A DNA stretch of 64,000 nt from Flavobacteriales bacterium (lineage in GTDB: Bacteria > Bacteroidota > Bacteroidia > Flavobacteriales_D > Crocinitomicaceae). The stretch spans positions 1-64,000 of the forward strand of contig JAKSBJ010000396.1 in the NCBI GenBank assembly GCA_022361195.1. Reading direction: 5' to 3'. Below the pieces are notes generated by a model. The model saw only the letters and a program-made list of their open reading frames with translations. It had not been told where the DNA came from and did no database searches. Both the position numbers and the translations under genes were made by a program. Shown here in pieces: positions 20,201 to 28,931 of the stretch. How positions within the stretch are numbered: position 1 is the first letter of the stretch; the number at the start of each line of letters is the position of its first letter.

Positions 20201-20386
20201 GATTCTGATGTAACAGTTCAAATCTTCAACTTGCAAGGGCAAATGGTTAGAGTAATCAACGAAAAAGGAATGAGCCAAGGTAAAAACAACCTTACCTTTG
20301 GAGCTTCTGACCTTCCAAGCGGAACTTACATTGTAAGACTATCAGCTGGGGAAATGGTTGAGACCTCTAAATTTATTAAGCACTAG
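17234..20386 (+). CDS. Large secreted BNR/propeller protein with T9SS type A sorting domain
   Basis: A 1050-aa cargo. The N-terminal hydrophobic segment (SVLIGSLSVVTLGAGLMC) is a signal peptide; the Cys could be a lipobox but is a poor match. Sialidase/VPS10-like propeller repeats fill much of the chain (about 60-530 and 780-960): WIDKGPDNIGGRTRAIVVD, WAGSVSGGLFES, WRSTNDGSTWEEI and ILVGTEFGVILSEDGGSSW. An insert of about 620-760 is rich in Asp/Thr. Residues 972-1050 are the sorting domain (NIYPNPMQDNGTIEF ... LPSGTYIVRLSAGEMVETSKFIKH). It is likely cell-surface attached or released, with unknown ligand or substrate. It stands alone between its own promoter region and a strong terminator. Confidence 0.88.
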   Translation: MKKSVLIGSLSVVTLGAGLMCSTMTSKQEGAYHERTSNLHEAATANLYLEEMYRMKGDFSGEKYQKAASQFNRLDQNRSTMSWIDKGPDNIGGRTRAIVVDKDDINHLWAGSVSGGLFESNNRAGTWKKVETFTEELGVSSMCQTPGAGQLFVSTGHQREGSITSEGSGSQGGASIYKQLADGTFELISGTNTYSYVNELKCDTLNDIVWYVCSNGLFTYNPATDEKDNKLSGAVTAMDISPDGQVIVAAATGFKTHVSTNGGASFTDVSGTDAGQIISGGVGRIEYAISKEKVDGKYQIYASLSTNGGLLKGVWRSTNDGSTWEEIAPENNGDPGSLAPFTSGGSGQGNYNNIITVVPGAPERILLGGIDVYSWASTGNWTQVSQWFLHPTNFQYVHADNHEMVWDDLGRLYIGNDGGISYSDNAQYTTFPTFVQANRGYNVTQFYHSSFSAHGDVIGGAQDNGTTANYHTGTTWQEHKEVSGGDGFGCAMSFINRNILFSTIYFSSIERSNDRGNNMLEFYPEALEDQFGCNVGATDGTGCGQFNTKIKLWEDPNDENSEDSISYIPSQGYSAGEIIEIPSATSQTFIEYETPTDVVYDDTVNFDPSETTEDTVITTIDPGATEYNLDIVNYTHVYGGPAISDGDSLYLIDLDTTIVIASWTTIDHYWATNPLRPGKIYDMGNEPQDYNVPWDTLLVQDHYQSWFALGVGGTMGVWMTRNALRFSAEEDNWIKVMAEPSMGTVSVMEFSRDGDHLFVGTYDGQLWRLSGFNDVYSPVAHDPTILGFEGDSLIDYDRGHYATTIEEIGTFPGPVLGLAPGPIGDPDHLVVTIGGSSGQVRESVNATGASVSFGNITPSSIGGEPSIPISMPYYSAVIDRDDPSIILVGTEFGVILSEDGGSSWTNCSGDFGKTPVYDMGQNWRTYDEGCIKPGSIYIGTHGRGIWSTDAYLNLPTDQDNLNPTKFIPNINIYPNPMQDNGTIEFDLQSDSDVTVQIFNLQGQMVRVINEKGMSQGKNNLTFGASDLPSGTYIVRLSAGEMVETSKFIKH

Positions 20387-20406
20387 AATTAATTAGTATA
20401 ATTTAA

Positions 20407-20437
20407 AAAGCCCGGTCAGTTTTGACCGGGCTTTTTT
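20407..20437 (+). terminator. Rho-independent terminator
   Basis: A 12-bp perfect stem (AAAGCCCGGTCA / TGACCGGGCTTT) with a four-base loop GTTT and a run of T residues, 20 bases after the T9SS cargo stop. Confidence 0.95.
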
Positions 20438-20441
20438 TGTT

Positions 20442-20861
20442 GGTACTTTAAGTTATAGCTGATTAAATAACTCTTATTCTGCTGTTAGCAATTGCTTCTT
20501 TTATTTATAGCGAATTGGTAAGTACTCTTACGATTATGTGTTCTGTCAACACTAAAAATGAACGGAACAAGACTTCTCAAAAAAGATAGGGGCTACAATG
20601 ACACCACAATATATCAGTCATTAAATACCAAACAATGACAAAACTTAGAACAAACTTTTGATTCAAACTGTTTTTGGACACTTCCGATTTCGGCTAACAA
20701 AATTTGTATGAATCCAGTTGTATTACCGTAGAAACTCATAATCTGGAGGCATAAAACCCAAGGAGTAATAACATCACAAAGTCTCAAGACAGTAGCCAAA
20801 CGAATGTACCGGCTTTAGGACCATTTGTAATTTCATTGAGAAAATCCCAGCTAAATAAATA
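20442..20861 (+). other. Intergenic region without a supported gene
   Basis: About 420 bases between a terminator and the convergent CAP gene. Short minus-strand open frames exist here (longest 61 codons, 20614-20799), but their sequence is Cys- and Phe-rich with no recognisable domain or promoter spacing. A decayed gene is possible but cannot be shown. Confidence 0.5.
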
Positions 20862-21380
20862 TTAAAAAGGCTTTTCCCCTAGCTTATTTCCTTTAGGATC
20901 ATAGACGCACACCCATATTTCATCACCATTATCACATTTTCGTCTCCCTGCTCCTACATGAGTTGTCTCTTTCCAGATTATTTGCGTGTAATGCTCAAAC
21001 ATGTCCCCTTTTTCCTCCGAAAAAGTAGAGTCTGACTTATCAAAATACTTCTTTTCCTTTGCCCAAAAGTTAACTACCTCATCCTCGGATCGTTTAGAAA
21101 CGGTCCAGTACATGTTTTCGCCATAAGCTCCATTGCTTTTAAAAACACTACAACTTGTTGCAAGAGAATCTGCCCACATCTGAGCGTAATCAGCCAATTC
21201 TACAGACCATTCAATCGGTGGGACTCCAACGGCCTCCCGTAAAGCATTGTGTGCTTTCACCAATTTTTCCTGGTTAATTTTTGGTCTTTTATCCTTGTCA
21301 GCATGCCCAATAGAAGATGCCTTAAAAGAAAAGGCAACAAAAGTCAAAAGAATACTTATGCCAATCAGGAATTTCTTCAT
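20862..21380 (-). CDS. Secreted CAP (SCP/PR-1) domain protein
   Basis: A 172-aa exported protein (signal peptide FLIGISILLTFVAFSFKASS). The rest is one CAP domain with the family motifs: LVKAHNALREAVGVPPIEW, YGENMYW, HYTQIIWKETTHVGAG and WVCVYDPKGN. The histidines and glutamates of the CAP cavity are present. The biochemical function of bacterial CAP proteins is mostly unknown. Its ATG overlaps the stop of the upstream gene by one base (TAATG), indicating coupled translation. Confidence 0.92.
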   Translation of the reverse strand: MKKFLIGISILLTFVAFSFKASSIGHADKDKRPKINQEKLVKAHNALREAVGVPPIEWSVELADYAQMWADSLATSCSVFKSNGAYGENMYWTVSKRSEDEVVNFWAKEKKYFDKSDSTFSEEKGDMFEHYTQIIWKETTHVGAGRRKCDNGDEIWVCVYDPKGNKLGEKPF

Positions 21381-22360
21381 TATTTGTTCTCCAGATAATA
21401 TTCGTACGCATCAATAATATCCAAATACGTGCCATCAAAGCCTGCTTCCATTATTTTCGTCAAATAAGACTCCTCATTACCATAAATTAATTGCTTCCAT
21501 TCCCGCTCCCAATAAAACACTTTATAGTTACCTCTCCACTTCTTATTTTCAGCATAAACCCAAGAAGGGCGTTCTTTTTTCTTATTCCAATCCTCTTTCC
21601 AATAATAGCGATAATCCTCTGCTTCGCCAATGCTCATATAACACAAAACCAAACGTGTACCTCCATTCGCCTTGGTTTTAAGTAAATTCACATCTTCGGC
21701 AGTCAAAGCCTCTTCATTAAAGAACAAGTCGACAATCAATAAATCATAATTGGTTTCACCCATTTTAGCAACAAAATCATCTTTGGAGGCATGTTTCTTA
21801 TCCGGATTTATCAAATACAGGAAATTCTGAGCCTGAGATAACTCCTCAACATCTTCATCATTTTCATGATAAGGTTTAGCTGGGTAATCTGGGATTCCGA
21901 TCAACTTTCTATCAGGAGAAGCAAACGAAATGTATGATTTAACATTGTTATTCTCATAAGACTTGGTGATCTTTTCTTCTGAAGAGCAATAATCGGTTAC
22001 GAGAACCTCCTTTCCATTTTCTTCCAATACATCTAAAAAGGATGATAATATATCCATGTCCTCTTCACTCGTTGCCTTATTTAATTGATCAAAACCAAAA
22101 AAGAGATCTTCCTGCCCTTGTCCATCTATAGCATTGATGTATTCCATATCCAAAACACCATTTGAATGATGATCGTCCGTAATCAAACGAACTCCATTTT
22201 GAGGAACAATTAAAAAAGAAGGATTAACAGCTTTAGCCTCAGCCGAAATTTCCTTGACAAATGCTCTCATCTCAGCAGCATAATCGACAGCTGGAATTTC
22301 TTTTTTCTTACAACTGAAAAGAAAAATAGCAAATGCGAAAAAAAGAAACGATCTTTTCAT
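21380..22360 (-). CDS. Lipoprotein with TM1410/GH114-like (endo-alpha-1,4-polygalactosaminidase-type) domain
   Basis: A 326-aa lipoprotein: signal FLFFAFAIFLFSC gives a lipidated Cys. The C-terminal half matches the TM1410/GH114 barrel, with NYDLLIVDLFF, RLVLCYMSIGEAEDYRYYW, PSWV and EAGFDGTYLDIIDAYEYY. These are the family's conserved barrel-end acids. Relatives cleave galactosamine-containing exopolysaccharide, but the substrate here is unknown. It is the first gene of a two-gene unit with the CAP protein. Confidence 0.82.
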   Translation of the reverse strand: MKRSFLFFAFAIFLFSCKKKEIPAVDYAAEMRAFVKEISAEAKAVNPSFLIVPQNGVRLITDDHHSNGVLDMEYINAIDGQGQEDLFFGFDQLNKATSEEDMDILSSFLDVLEENGKEVLVTDYCSSEEKITKSYENNNVKSYISFASPDRKLIGIPDYPAKPYHENDEDVEELSQAQNFLYLINPDKKHASKDDFVAKMGETNYDLLIVDLFFNEEALTAEDVNLLKTKANGGTRLVLCYMSIGEAEDYRYYWKEDWNKKKERPSWVYAENKKWRGNYKVFYWEREWKQLIYGNEESYLTKIMEAGFDGTYLDIIDAYEYYLENK

Positions 22361-22388
22361 AACAATAGGGCTTCAATAGCAAGTTCAA

Positions 22389-22396
22389 CAAAATTA
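22389..22396 (-). promoter_or_regulatory. -7 promoter box of the GH114/CAP operon
   Basis: On the minus strand this reads TAATTTTG, a perfect TAnnTTTG match, 28 bases before the ATG at 22360. Confidence 0.4.
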
Positions 22397-22522
22397 AGGC
22401 TCAGAGACTAAAAATGAGGGAAATGTTTTTCACATTTTATGCACTAACACAAGCATTGTTCCGAACGATTTTCCCTTTGCAAGAAAATAAAGACAGAATT
22501 TCGCATATCCTAAGCTATTCCT

Positions 22523-22530
22523 TACATTTG
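22523..22530 (+). promoter_or_regulatory. -7 promoter box of pheT
   Basis: TACATTTG matches TAnnTTTG and lies 43 bases before the pheT ATG, giving a normal-length leader. Confidence 0.4.
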
Positions 22531-22573
22531 TCTCGCTTTTTAAAGTACATTAACAGCAACAGAATTTCAACCT

Positions 22574-24997
22574 ATGAAGATTTCGTATAATTGGTTAAAA
22601 AACTACCTTGATTTTGATCTTGAGCCAGAAGAAACGGCTAAAATTCTTACTGATACCGGCCTTGAAGTGGAAGGATTAGAAAAAGTGGAGACAATCAAGG
22701 GAGGCTTAGAAGGAGTTGTTATTGGTGAGGTTTTAACCAAGGAAAAACATCCTGATGCTGATCGTTTAAATGTGACGACAGTGGATGTTGCTAGTGGTGA
22801 GCCTTTACAAATTGTTTGTGGAGCTCCAAATGTAGAAGCCGGACAAAAAGTAGTAGTTGCTACACCTGGCTGTACTTTATATCCTGATCCTGAAAAAGGA
22901 TTCAAAATCAAAAAATCCAAAATTCGTGGTGTTGAATCTAACGGAATGATTTGTGCCGAGGATGAATTGGGCTTGGGAGAATCACATGATGGAATTATGG
23001 TATTAGAAGATTCCGTTCAGGTTGGAATGCCAGCTCGGGATTATTTTAAAATTGAAGATGATTATTTGATTGAAATTGGCTTAACTCCAAATCGAGCCGA
23101 TGCCATGGGACATATAGGTGTTGCTAGAGACTTAAAGGCTTATTTAAATTATCATAAAGGACAAAGTCTTCAATTAAATATTGATGATACAACCTTTTCG
23201 GAAGGAGAAAAAATCATTAATCTTACTGTTGAAAATGAAGTCGCTTGCCCTCGCTATTCAGGAGTGATTGTTTCTGGCGTTAAAGTGGCCGATTCACCAG
23301 ACTGGTTACAAAACAAATTGAGAGTAATTGGATTAAACCCAATCAACAATATTGTCGACATCACCAACTTTGTGATGTTTGAAAGTGGGAATCCACTTCA
23401 TGCCTTTGATTTGACCAAAACGGGGGGAGACATTGTCGTAAGAAATGCTCGAAAAGGAGAAAAAATTGTTGGACTAGACGAAGTAGAAAGAGAATTATCT
23501 GAAAATGATCTGATGATTTGTAACAAAGACGTTCCTATGTGTATTGCAGGAGTTTTTGGAGGATTAGATTCAGGAGTTCAGGATTCTACCACGGATATTT
23601 TCCTTGAAGCAGCTTACTTTAATCCTGTAAGTGTTCGAAAAACAGCAAAACGTCATACTTTAAATACCGATTCTTCTTTCCGTTTTGAGAGAGGTGTTGA
23701 TCCTAACAATGTGTCTTATGCATTGAATAGAGCAGCAAAACTTATTGCTGAAGTGGCAGGTGGAACCATTGAAAAAGTGGTGGATCATTATCCAAATAAA
23801 ATTGAAGATTTTGAGGTTGATTTCAACTTTGATCGTTGTAGAAAACTAGCTGGAATTACTATTTCAGATGAAGAAATTCTATCCATTTTAAACGAACTGG
23901 ATATTACTGAAATCAGCAAAGAGGAATCTCAATCAAAAGTAAAAGTTCCAGCTTACAGAGTAGATGTGCAACGCGAAGCTGATGTTGTGGAAGAAGTACT
24001 TCGTATTTATGGATTCAACAATGTAGCCTTACCTGAAAAATTGAATACTTCCATCTCTTACCGTTCAAATCCGGATAGAGAAAAACTTTATAATACCGTA
24101 GCGGATTTATTGACCAATAATGGTTTTTCAGAAATCATGAACAATTCCCTTACCTCCTCAGCACTATGGAGTAAATTAAACAGTGGTTCGTTTAATGCGG
24201 AAGAAGATGTTGCCATTTTAAATCCTTTATCGCAAGAATTGGATGTAATGCGTCAAACTTTACTTCCAGGAGGATTAAAGAGTATTGAATACAATCAAAA
24301 CCGTCAGTTTCCTGATCTCAAGTTCTTTGAATTTGGATCAGTTTACAAAAAGTCCAATGAAGAATATCAAGAGAATGGTAGACTAGGAATTTGGATCAGT
24401 GGTAAAAAAGCTAAAGAAAATTGGTCTGTTGGTCAGGACAAAGCTAACTTCTACACCTTAAAAGGGGTTATTGAAGCTCTTTTAGGCAAGCTTGGAATTG
24501 ATAAAGCAGTTAATCTTGATGAGACTGAGGTTGATCTTTTTGAATATGGTTACCAACTGAGTATTACACGTCAGCTTGTTGGTGAATTTGGATTAGTTCA
24601 GCCAAAAATCGCTAAGAAATTTGGTTTAAAGGGTGATGTATTTTATGCTGATTTAGATTGGGATAAAATTGTTGACCTATCTGTTTTGAATAAGATTACG
24701 GCTAAACCATTGCCTAAAACGCAATTTGCCAGACGGGATTTCTCTTTGTTACTGAATGAATCTGTTGAGTTCTCGGCTATTGAAAAAATAGCATACAAAG
24801 TCGATAAAAAGATTTTGAAAGAAGTTGGACTCTTTGACGTGTATCAAGGGAAAAATCTCGAAAAGGGCAAAAAATCCTATGCTGTTTCTTTCACATTCCA
24901 GGATGATGAAAAAACCTTAAAGGATAAGCAGTTGGATGCAATTATGGATAACATCCGTAAAAAACTAGAAACTGAACTTGGCGCTGAACTAAGATAA
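22574..24997 (+). CDS. pheT: Phenylalanine-tRNA ligase beta subunit
   Basis: The 807-aa beta subunit of the alpha2-beta2 enzyme that charges tRNA-Phe. The N-terminal EMAP/tRNA-binding domain (about 40-150, VVIGEVLTKEKHPDADRLNVTTV) is followed by B3/B4 (editing region, about 210-385), B5 (about 400-475), the core catalytic-like domain and the C-terminal anticodon-binding FDX-ACB domain (about 710-807, PLPKTQFARRDFSLLLNE). The alpha subunit gene is not in the window. Its stop abuts the convergent glycosyltransferase stop. Confidence 0.97.
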   Translation: MKISYNWLKNYLDFDLEPEETAKILTDTGLEVEGLEKVETIKGGLEGVVIGEVLTKEKHPDADRLNVTTVDVASGEPLQIVCGAPNVEAGQKVVVATPGCTLYPDPEKGFKIKKSKIRGVESNGMICAEDELGLGESHDGIMVLEDSVQVGMPARDYFKIEDDYLIEIGLTPNRADAMGHIGVARDLKAYLNYHKGQSLQLNIDDTTFSEGEKIINLTVENEVACPRYSGVIVSGVKVADSPDWLQNKLRVIGLNPINNIVDITNFVMFESGNPLHAFDLTKTGGDIVVRNARKGEKIVGLDEVERELSENDLMICNKDVPMCIAGVFGGLDSGVQDSTTDIFLEAAYFNPVSVRKTAKRHTLNTDSSFRFERGVDPNNVSYALNRAAKLIAEVAGGTIEKVVDHYPNKIEDFEVDFNFDRCRKLAGITISDEEILSILNELDITEISKEESQSKVKVPAYRVDVQREADVVEEVLRIYGFNNVALPEKLNTSISYRSNPDREKLYNTVADLLTNNGFSEIMNNSLTSSALWSKLNSGSFNAEEDVAILNPLSQELDVMRQTLLPGGLKSIEYNQNRQFPDLKFFEFGSVYKKSNEEYQENGRLGIWISGKKAKENWSVGQDKANFYTLKGVIEALLGKLGIDKAVNLDETEVDLFEYGYQLSITRQLVGEFGLVQPKIAKKFGLKGDVFYADLDWDKIVDLSVLNKITAKPLPKTQFARRDFSLLLNESVEFSAIEKIAYKVDKKILKEVGLFDVYQGKNLEKGKKSYAVSFTFQDDEKTLKDKQLDAIMDNIRKKLETELGAELR

Positions 24998-26140
24998 TTA
25001 TTTCAAGGCTTCTTTAAAATCGTTGATTTTTTGCTGGGCGATAACTTCCCAAATAAATTGCTCCTTTACCAATCTTAAAGATTGCTTTTTATAGTCTTCT
25101 AGTTGGGTCGAATTGAGCTGAATTATTTTTTCTATAGCAGATTGAATTAGCTTAGGTTCTGGTGTTGGAAGCAAAATTCCGTTAGCATCAATCATTCGTG
25201 AAACAGCTCCAACGTCTGTACCCATAATTGCTAATCCTCTTGCCATAGCCTCCAAAATCACAGTTGGCATTCCCTCTGAGTGAGAAGGACACAATAAACA
25301 ATCTGACTCATCTAAGATTGCTTTAATTTTTTCGGCATCCCGAATCTCACCATGATAATGAATACGATCGTCCTTTAATTGAACCTCAGTAGGAATTGGA
25401 CCTACAAACTGTACGTTAAACCTTTTGCTTTTATCCTCCAATAAAACTTCCAAAGCCTTATTCAACTCCTCAATTCCCTTTCTGCGCTCATTCCGCCCCA
25501 CAAAAACAAATTTCCGCTCCTCTCCTATTGATGAAACCTCAGATCGAATCCAATCAGCTTTAATTCCATTTGATTGTGATATAATTCGATCCTTAGCTAC
25601 TCCTAAATTCTGAATAATACGATTTATCTGCCCACCAAATGAATACACATAGTCAGCTTCATTCACCATCCATTTCACTGTCTTCTTAAACAAGACATAT
25701 TCAGCTTTCACCCTTAAAGATGGCGGTTTTTGGTACATCTCAAATCCATGAAAATTCACAAAAATGGGTAGCGAAATTTCTCCTGCCACTTTCATTTTCA
25801 AAAAATGCCATGCAGTAAATCCTTGTGCATAAATCAAATCATAGGAGCCCATTTCTTCTCTAACAGCCTGATAAATGCTTTTGGAATAAGCTTTATTCTC
25901 TCGGATATAATGACCTGGAAAAGGATCTGTTTTGGGAAAGTCAATTTGAATTTCCTTTAGCTTTTCAGTTTCAGTAAATTGTTCTTTGAATTTTTCGGCA
26001 CTATAACCTTTCCCTCCTGGATGAACCACATCAATGGATAATCCCTTTTTCAACAATAAATCACAGAGTATTAAAGAATGTTTTTGCATTCCTCCTAATT
26101 GAAAAGGATGAACTCCGTCTGTTAAAAAGAGTATTCTCAT
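24998..26140 (-). CDS. Glycosyltransferase family 4 protein
   Basis: A 380-aa GT-B fold enzyme. The N-terminal domain begins RILFLTDGVHPFQLGGMQKHS (acceptor side, with the GG loop). The C-terminal nucleotide-sugar domain carries FVFVGRNERRKGIEEL, CLLCPSHSEGMPTVILEAMARG (the EX7E motif) and GTDVGAVSRMI. It probably adds a sugar to a surface polysaccharide or glycolipid; donor and acceptor are unknown. It is a single gene, tail to tail with pheT. Confidence 0.9.
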   Translation of the reverse strand: MRILFLTDGVHPFQLGGMQKHSLILCDLLLKKGLSIDVVHPGGKGYSAEKFKEQFTETEKLKEIQIDFPKTDPFPGHYIRENKAYSKSIYQAVREEMGSYDLIYAQGFTAWHFLKMKVAGEISLPIFVNFHGFEMYQKPPSLRVKAEYVLFKKTVKWMVNEADYVYSFGGQINRIIQNLGVAKDRIISQSNGIKADWIRSEVSSIGEERKFVFVGRNERRKGIEELNKALEVLLEDKSKRFNVQFVGPIPTEVQLKDDRIHYHGEIRDAEKIKAILDESDCLLCPSHSEGMPTVILEAMARGLAIMGTDVGAVSRMIDANGILLPTPEPKLIQSAIEKIIQLNSTQLEDYKKQSLRLVKEQFIWEVIAQQKINDFKEALK

Positions 26141-26203
26141 GAGGCTTAATTCGTACTATTTGAAAGCGAAAATACAGATATTATCTCAGTATTTTTTATC
26201 CAT

Positions 26204-26232
26204 AAAAAAAGCACTCCCAAAAGAGTGCTTTT
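26204..26232 (-). terminator. Rho-independent terminator of the DUF4197 gene
   Basis: On the minus strand, AAAAGCACTC pairs with GAGTGCTTTT around a six-base loop and is followed by a T run. It lies 21 bases after the DUF4197 stop. Confidence 0.9.
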
Positions 26233-26252
26233 CATTTTATACTGTTTTGTTT

Positions 26253-27008
26253 TTAGTCCAATAGTGAACCAAATACTTTTTTCAAAAGGTCAGTTACCTG
26301 AGCAACAGGATCTTTTCTGATTTTCTTTTCTTCTTGTTTTACCAAATAAAACAATCCAGAAATTCCTTTGTCTGTTACATACTGATCTAAATCTGTATTC
26401 ACCTGATCTTTTCCAGTAACCTTAGCTACTTTATTATATCCAGTAGCAACAGGATCCCAAAGTGAAGCCAATTTTACAGTTTCGATTGCATCATGAACAA
26501 CTGGTTTAAACGCAGATGTCAAAGCAGGAGTAGTTGTTTTCTTTAAATAGTTAGTCGCAGCATCATCTGGTCCATTTAAAATCTCAAAACCATCTGTCAC
26601 GCTCATTCCTTTAATAGCATCTACGAAAATTGGAGCTGCTTTTTTAGATGCTTCCTCTGCTGCGCGATTAAAAGTCACCTCAATCTTATCAACCTCTTCT
26701 TTGAACATTGGTTTATCGTTTGCCCATTCCTTCACCTTAATTGCTTCTTGTGGCCATGGAATACGAATAATATCATTTTTGTTGAAGCCATCCACTTTCG
26801 AAGCCAAATCCGCCCCTTTTTGAATACCAATGGTTAAAGCTTCTTTCAAACCTGCAATCACTTCGTCATTTGTCAAAGATGGTTTTGAACTTCCTCCACC
26901 ATCACCAGATCCAGTGTTTACAACATCTTCTGCTACCTGATTTAACACATCACAAGATGGTAACAACATGATCGAACAAATTCCAAACAGTAATCCAATT
27001 TTCTTCAT
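26253..27008 (-). CDS. DUF4197 lipoprotein
   Basis: A 251-aa lipoprotein (LFGICSIMLLPSC lipobox) followed by a Gly/Ser linker and a DUF4197 domain (about 45-251). Typical DUF4197 stretches include VIAGLKEALTIGIQKGADLASK, FNKNDIIRIPWPQEA, ATNYLKKTTTPALTSAFKPVV and GLFYLVKQEEKKIRKDP. The family is widespread in Gram-negatives with no established activity. It is a single gene with its own -7 box and terminator. Confidence 0.9.
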   Translation of the reverse strand: MKKIGLLFGICSIMLLPSCDVLNQVAEDVVNTGSGDGGGSSKPSLTNDEVIAGLKEALTIGIQKGADLASKVDGFNKNDIIRIPWPQEAIKVKEWANDKPMFKEEVDKIEVTFNRAAEEASKKAAPIFVDAIKGMSVTDGFEILNGPDDAATNYLKKTTTPALTSAFKPVVHDAIETVKLASLWDPVATGYNKVAKVTGKDQVNTDLDQYVTDKGISGLFYLVKQEEKKIRKDPVAQVTDLLKKVFGSLLD

Positions 27009-27030
27009 TTTCTTATCTTTTTATTCTCGT

Positions 27031-27038
27031 CAAACTTA
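27031..27038 (-). promoter_or_regulatory. -7 promoter box of the DUF4197 gene
   Basis: The minus strand reads TAAGTTTG, a perfect TAnnTTTG match, 22 bases before the ATG. Confidence 0.45.
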
Positions 27039-27101
27039 ATCATTTCTTATCCTTAATCAAATAGAATACCAAACATAAATTCATGTATCTTTAACAGCCA
27101 T

Positions 27102-28337
27102 ATGAAAGCCGCAATTATTACCATTGGAGACGAAATTTTAATTGGACAAACTATTGATACCAACTCGGCATGGATTGGACACCACTTGCATCAACTAGGA
27201 ATCGAAATTATCGAAAACTGTAGTATTCAAGACAAAGCCCAGGAAATTCGAGAAACTGTTGATCGTCTCTTCAAAAAATCCAACTTTATTATTGTTACCG
27301 GCGGATTAGGCCCTACCAATGACGATATTACCAAAGAAACTTTAACTGACTATTTTGGGGATGAGCTGAAAATGAATGAAAAGGTATTGGGTAAAATTGA
27401 AGATTACTTTAAAAAGGCAAATAAACCCATGCTAGAGGTTCATAAAAGCCAGGCTTTATTACCATCACAAGCACGCGTTCTAGAAAATTCTTTAGGAACC
27501 GCTGCAGGAATGTGGTTTAAAGATGGAGAAAAGAACCTGATCTCACTTCCTGGTGTTCCTTATGAAATGAGACAGTTAATTACAGATACACTTCCAGTCA
27601 TTCAGGAAGAGTTTAATATTGCGGCCTATTATCAGCGTACAGTTCATTTTCAAGGAATTGTTGAATCTACTCTGGCCGATGAAAATTCCGAATTTGAAAA
27701 AGAATGTCGCGCGCAGGGAATAGGAATGGCCTATTTGCCTTCGGTAGGAATTGTCCGTATTAGATTAACCGGAAAGCCTGAGCAAAAAGAAGAAATAGAT
27801 CAACGAATCGAACAAATTGGCTCTAAATATCCTAAATACTGTTTTGGCTATGATGATATTAATTTAGCACAAGCTGTAGGAGATTTGCTCAGTACTAAAA
27901 ATGTCACTGTTGGTACAGTGGAAAGTTGTACTTCGGGAGCATTAGCAGCCAAAATAACATCCATCTCGGGTTCTTCCAATTACTTTATGGGGTCAATTGT
28001 TTCTTATGCCAACCGCATTAAAAGTGATATGGTGGGCGTTTCTACGGATGATTTGATTCAGTATGGAGCCGTTAGTCAACAAGTTGTTGAATCTATGGCC
28101 AAAAATGGACGAAAAAAGCTCAACGTAGACTATTGTATCTCCACTTCTGGAATTGCTGGTCCGGGAGGAGGCACTCCTGAAAAGCCTGTTGGAACAATAT
28201 GGATTGCAGTTGATAGCGAAAAAGGGACATTTAGTCGTTGTTTTAACTTTAGGCACAACAGAGAGCGAAACCTCGAATCTACAGTCGTTTACGCCATGAA
28301 TTTTCTACGAAGAGTGATGCTCGATCTACAATCTTAA
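27102..28337 (+). CDS. cinA: CinA family protein (nicotinamide-nucleotide amidohydrolase)
   Basis: A 411-aa full-length CinA. The N-terminal MoaB/MogA-like COG1058 domain (about 1-170, ITIGDEILIGQTIDTNSAWI, FIIVTGGLGPTNDD) is associated with ADP-ribose pyrophosphatase activity. The C-terminal PncC domain (about 255-405, TVGTVESCTSGALAAKITSISGSS, STSGIAGPGGGTPEKPVGTIWIA) deamidates nicotinamide mononucleotide for NAD recycling. A near-consensus box TATCTTTA (27086-27093) lies eight bases before the ATG. Confidence 0.95.
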   Translation: MKAAIITIGDEILIGQTIDTNSAWIGHHLHQLGIEIIENCSIQDKAQEIRETVDRLFKKSNFIIVTGGLGPTNDDITKETLTDYFGDELKMNEKVLGKIEDYFKKANKPMLEVHKSQALLPSQARVLENSLGTAAGMWFKDGEKNLISLPGVPYEMRQLITDTLPVIQEEFNIAAYYQRTVHFQGIVESTLADENSEFEKECRAQGIGMAYLPSVGIVRIRLTGKPEQKEEIDQRIEQIGSKYPKYCFGYDDINLAQAVGDLLSTKNVTVGTVESCTSGALAAKITSISGSSNYFMGSIVSYANRIKSDMVGVSTDDLIQYGAVSQQVVESMAKNGRKKLNVDYCISTSGIAGPGGGTPEKPVGTIWIAVDSEKGTFSRCFNFRHNRERNLESTVVYAMNFLRRVMLDLQS

Positions 28338-28450
28338 GCCTCTTGATAAAATTTCTTTGTATTTTTACTTCGGATAATTTGTAAAACCAGAAAATAGTTA
28401 GTTACTTTGCACTCCAATTTTGGAACAGTAGTATTTTAACACTTTAAGAA

Positions 28451-28687
28451 ATGTCTAAAGTTTGTCAGTTAACAGGGAAGAAAGTAATGAGCGGAAATAA
28501 CGTTTCTCACGCATTGAATAGAACGCGTAGAAAATTCTATCCTAACCTCATTAAGAAGACTTTTTATATTCCCGAAGAAGATAGCTACATTACACTTAAA
28601 ATTAGTACTTCTGCTTTGAGAACAATCAATAAGAAAGGAATTTCTGCTTGTTTAAAAGAAGCTAGAGCTAAAGGATTTTTGAAGTAA
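28451..28687 (+). CDS. rpmB: 50S ribosomal protein L28
   Basis: A 78-aa ribosomal protein, recognised by VCQLTGKKVMSGNNVSHALNRTRRKF and the basic C-terminus ending in KGFLK. It is the first gene of the rpmB-rpmG-DUF4295-ftsY-rimO string, typical of Bacteroidota. The leader is at least 50 bases, which would allow regulation, but no clear structure was identified. Confidence 0.97.
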   Translation: MSKVCQLTGKKVMSGNNVSHALNRTRRKFYPNLIKKTFYIPEEDSYITLKISTSALRTINKKGISACLKEARAKGFLK

Positions 28688-28740
28688 ATAAAGAACCGGA
28701 CAGAGATTTTTTAATCTGACGTCTTTCATCTTATAGAACG

Positions 28741-28923
28741 ATGGCAAAAAAAGGAAATAGAATTCAAGTTATTTTGGAGTGCACAGAGCACAAAGATTCT
28801 GGTATGCCAGGAACTTCCAGATATGTAACAACTAAGAACAGAAAAAACACTCCTGACAGAATGGAATTGAAGAAATACAATCCAATCTTGAAGAAAATGA
28901 CTGTTCATAAAGAAATTAAATAA
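28741..28923 (+). CDS. rpmG: 50S ribosomal protein L33
   Basis: A 60-aa protein with the L33 pattern [16 protein letters not shown] and [21 protein letters not shown]. Only one Cys remains of the zinc ribbon, so it is the zinc-independent form. It is 53 bases after rpmB. Confidence 0.96.
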   Translation: MAKKGNRIQVILECTEHKDSGMPGTSRYVTTKNRKNTPDRMELKKYNPILKKMTVHKEIK

Positions 28924-28931
28924 TTTAGACC

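Noticed and set aside
20614-20799. 61-codon minus-strand frame in the intergenic region
   Set aside because: No recognisable sequence, no suitable promoter spacing, and composition unlike neighbouring proteins.
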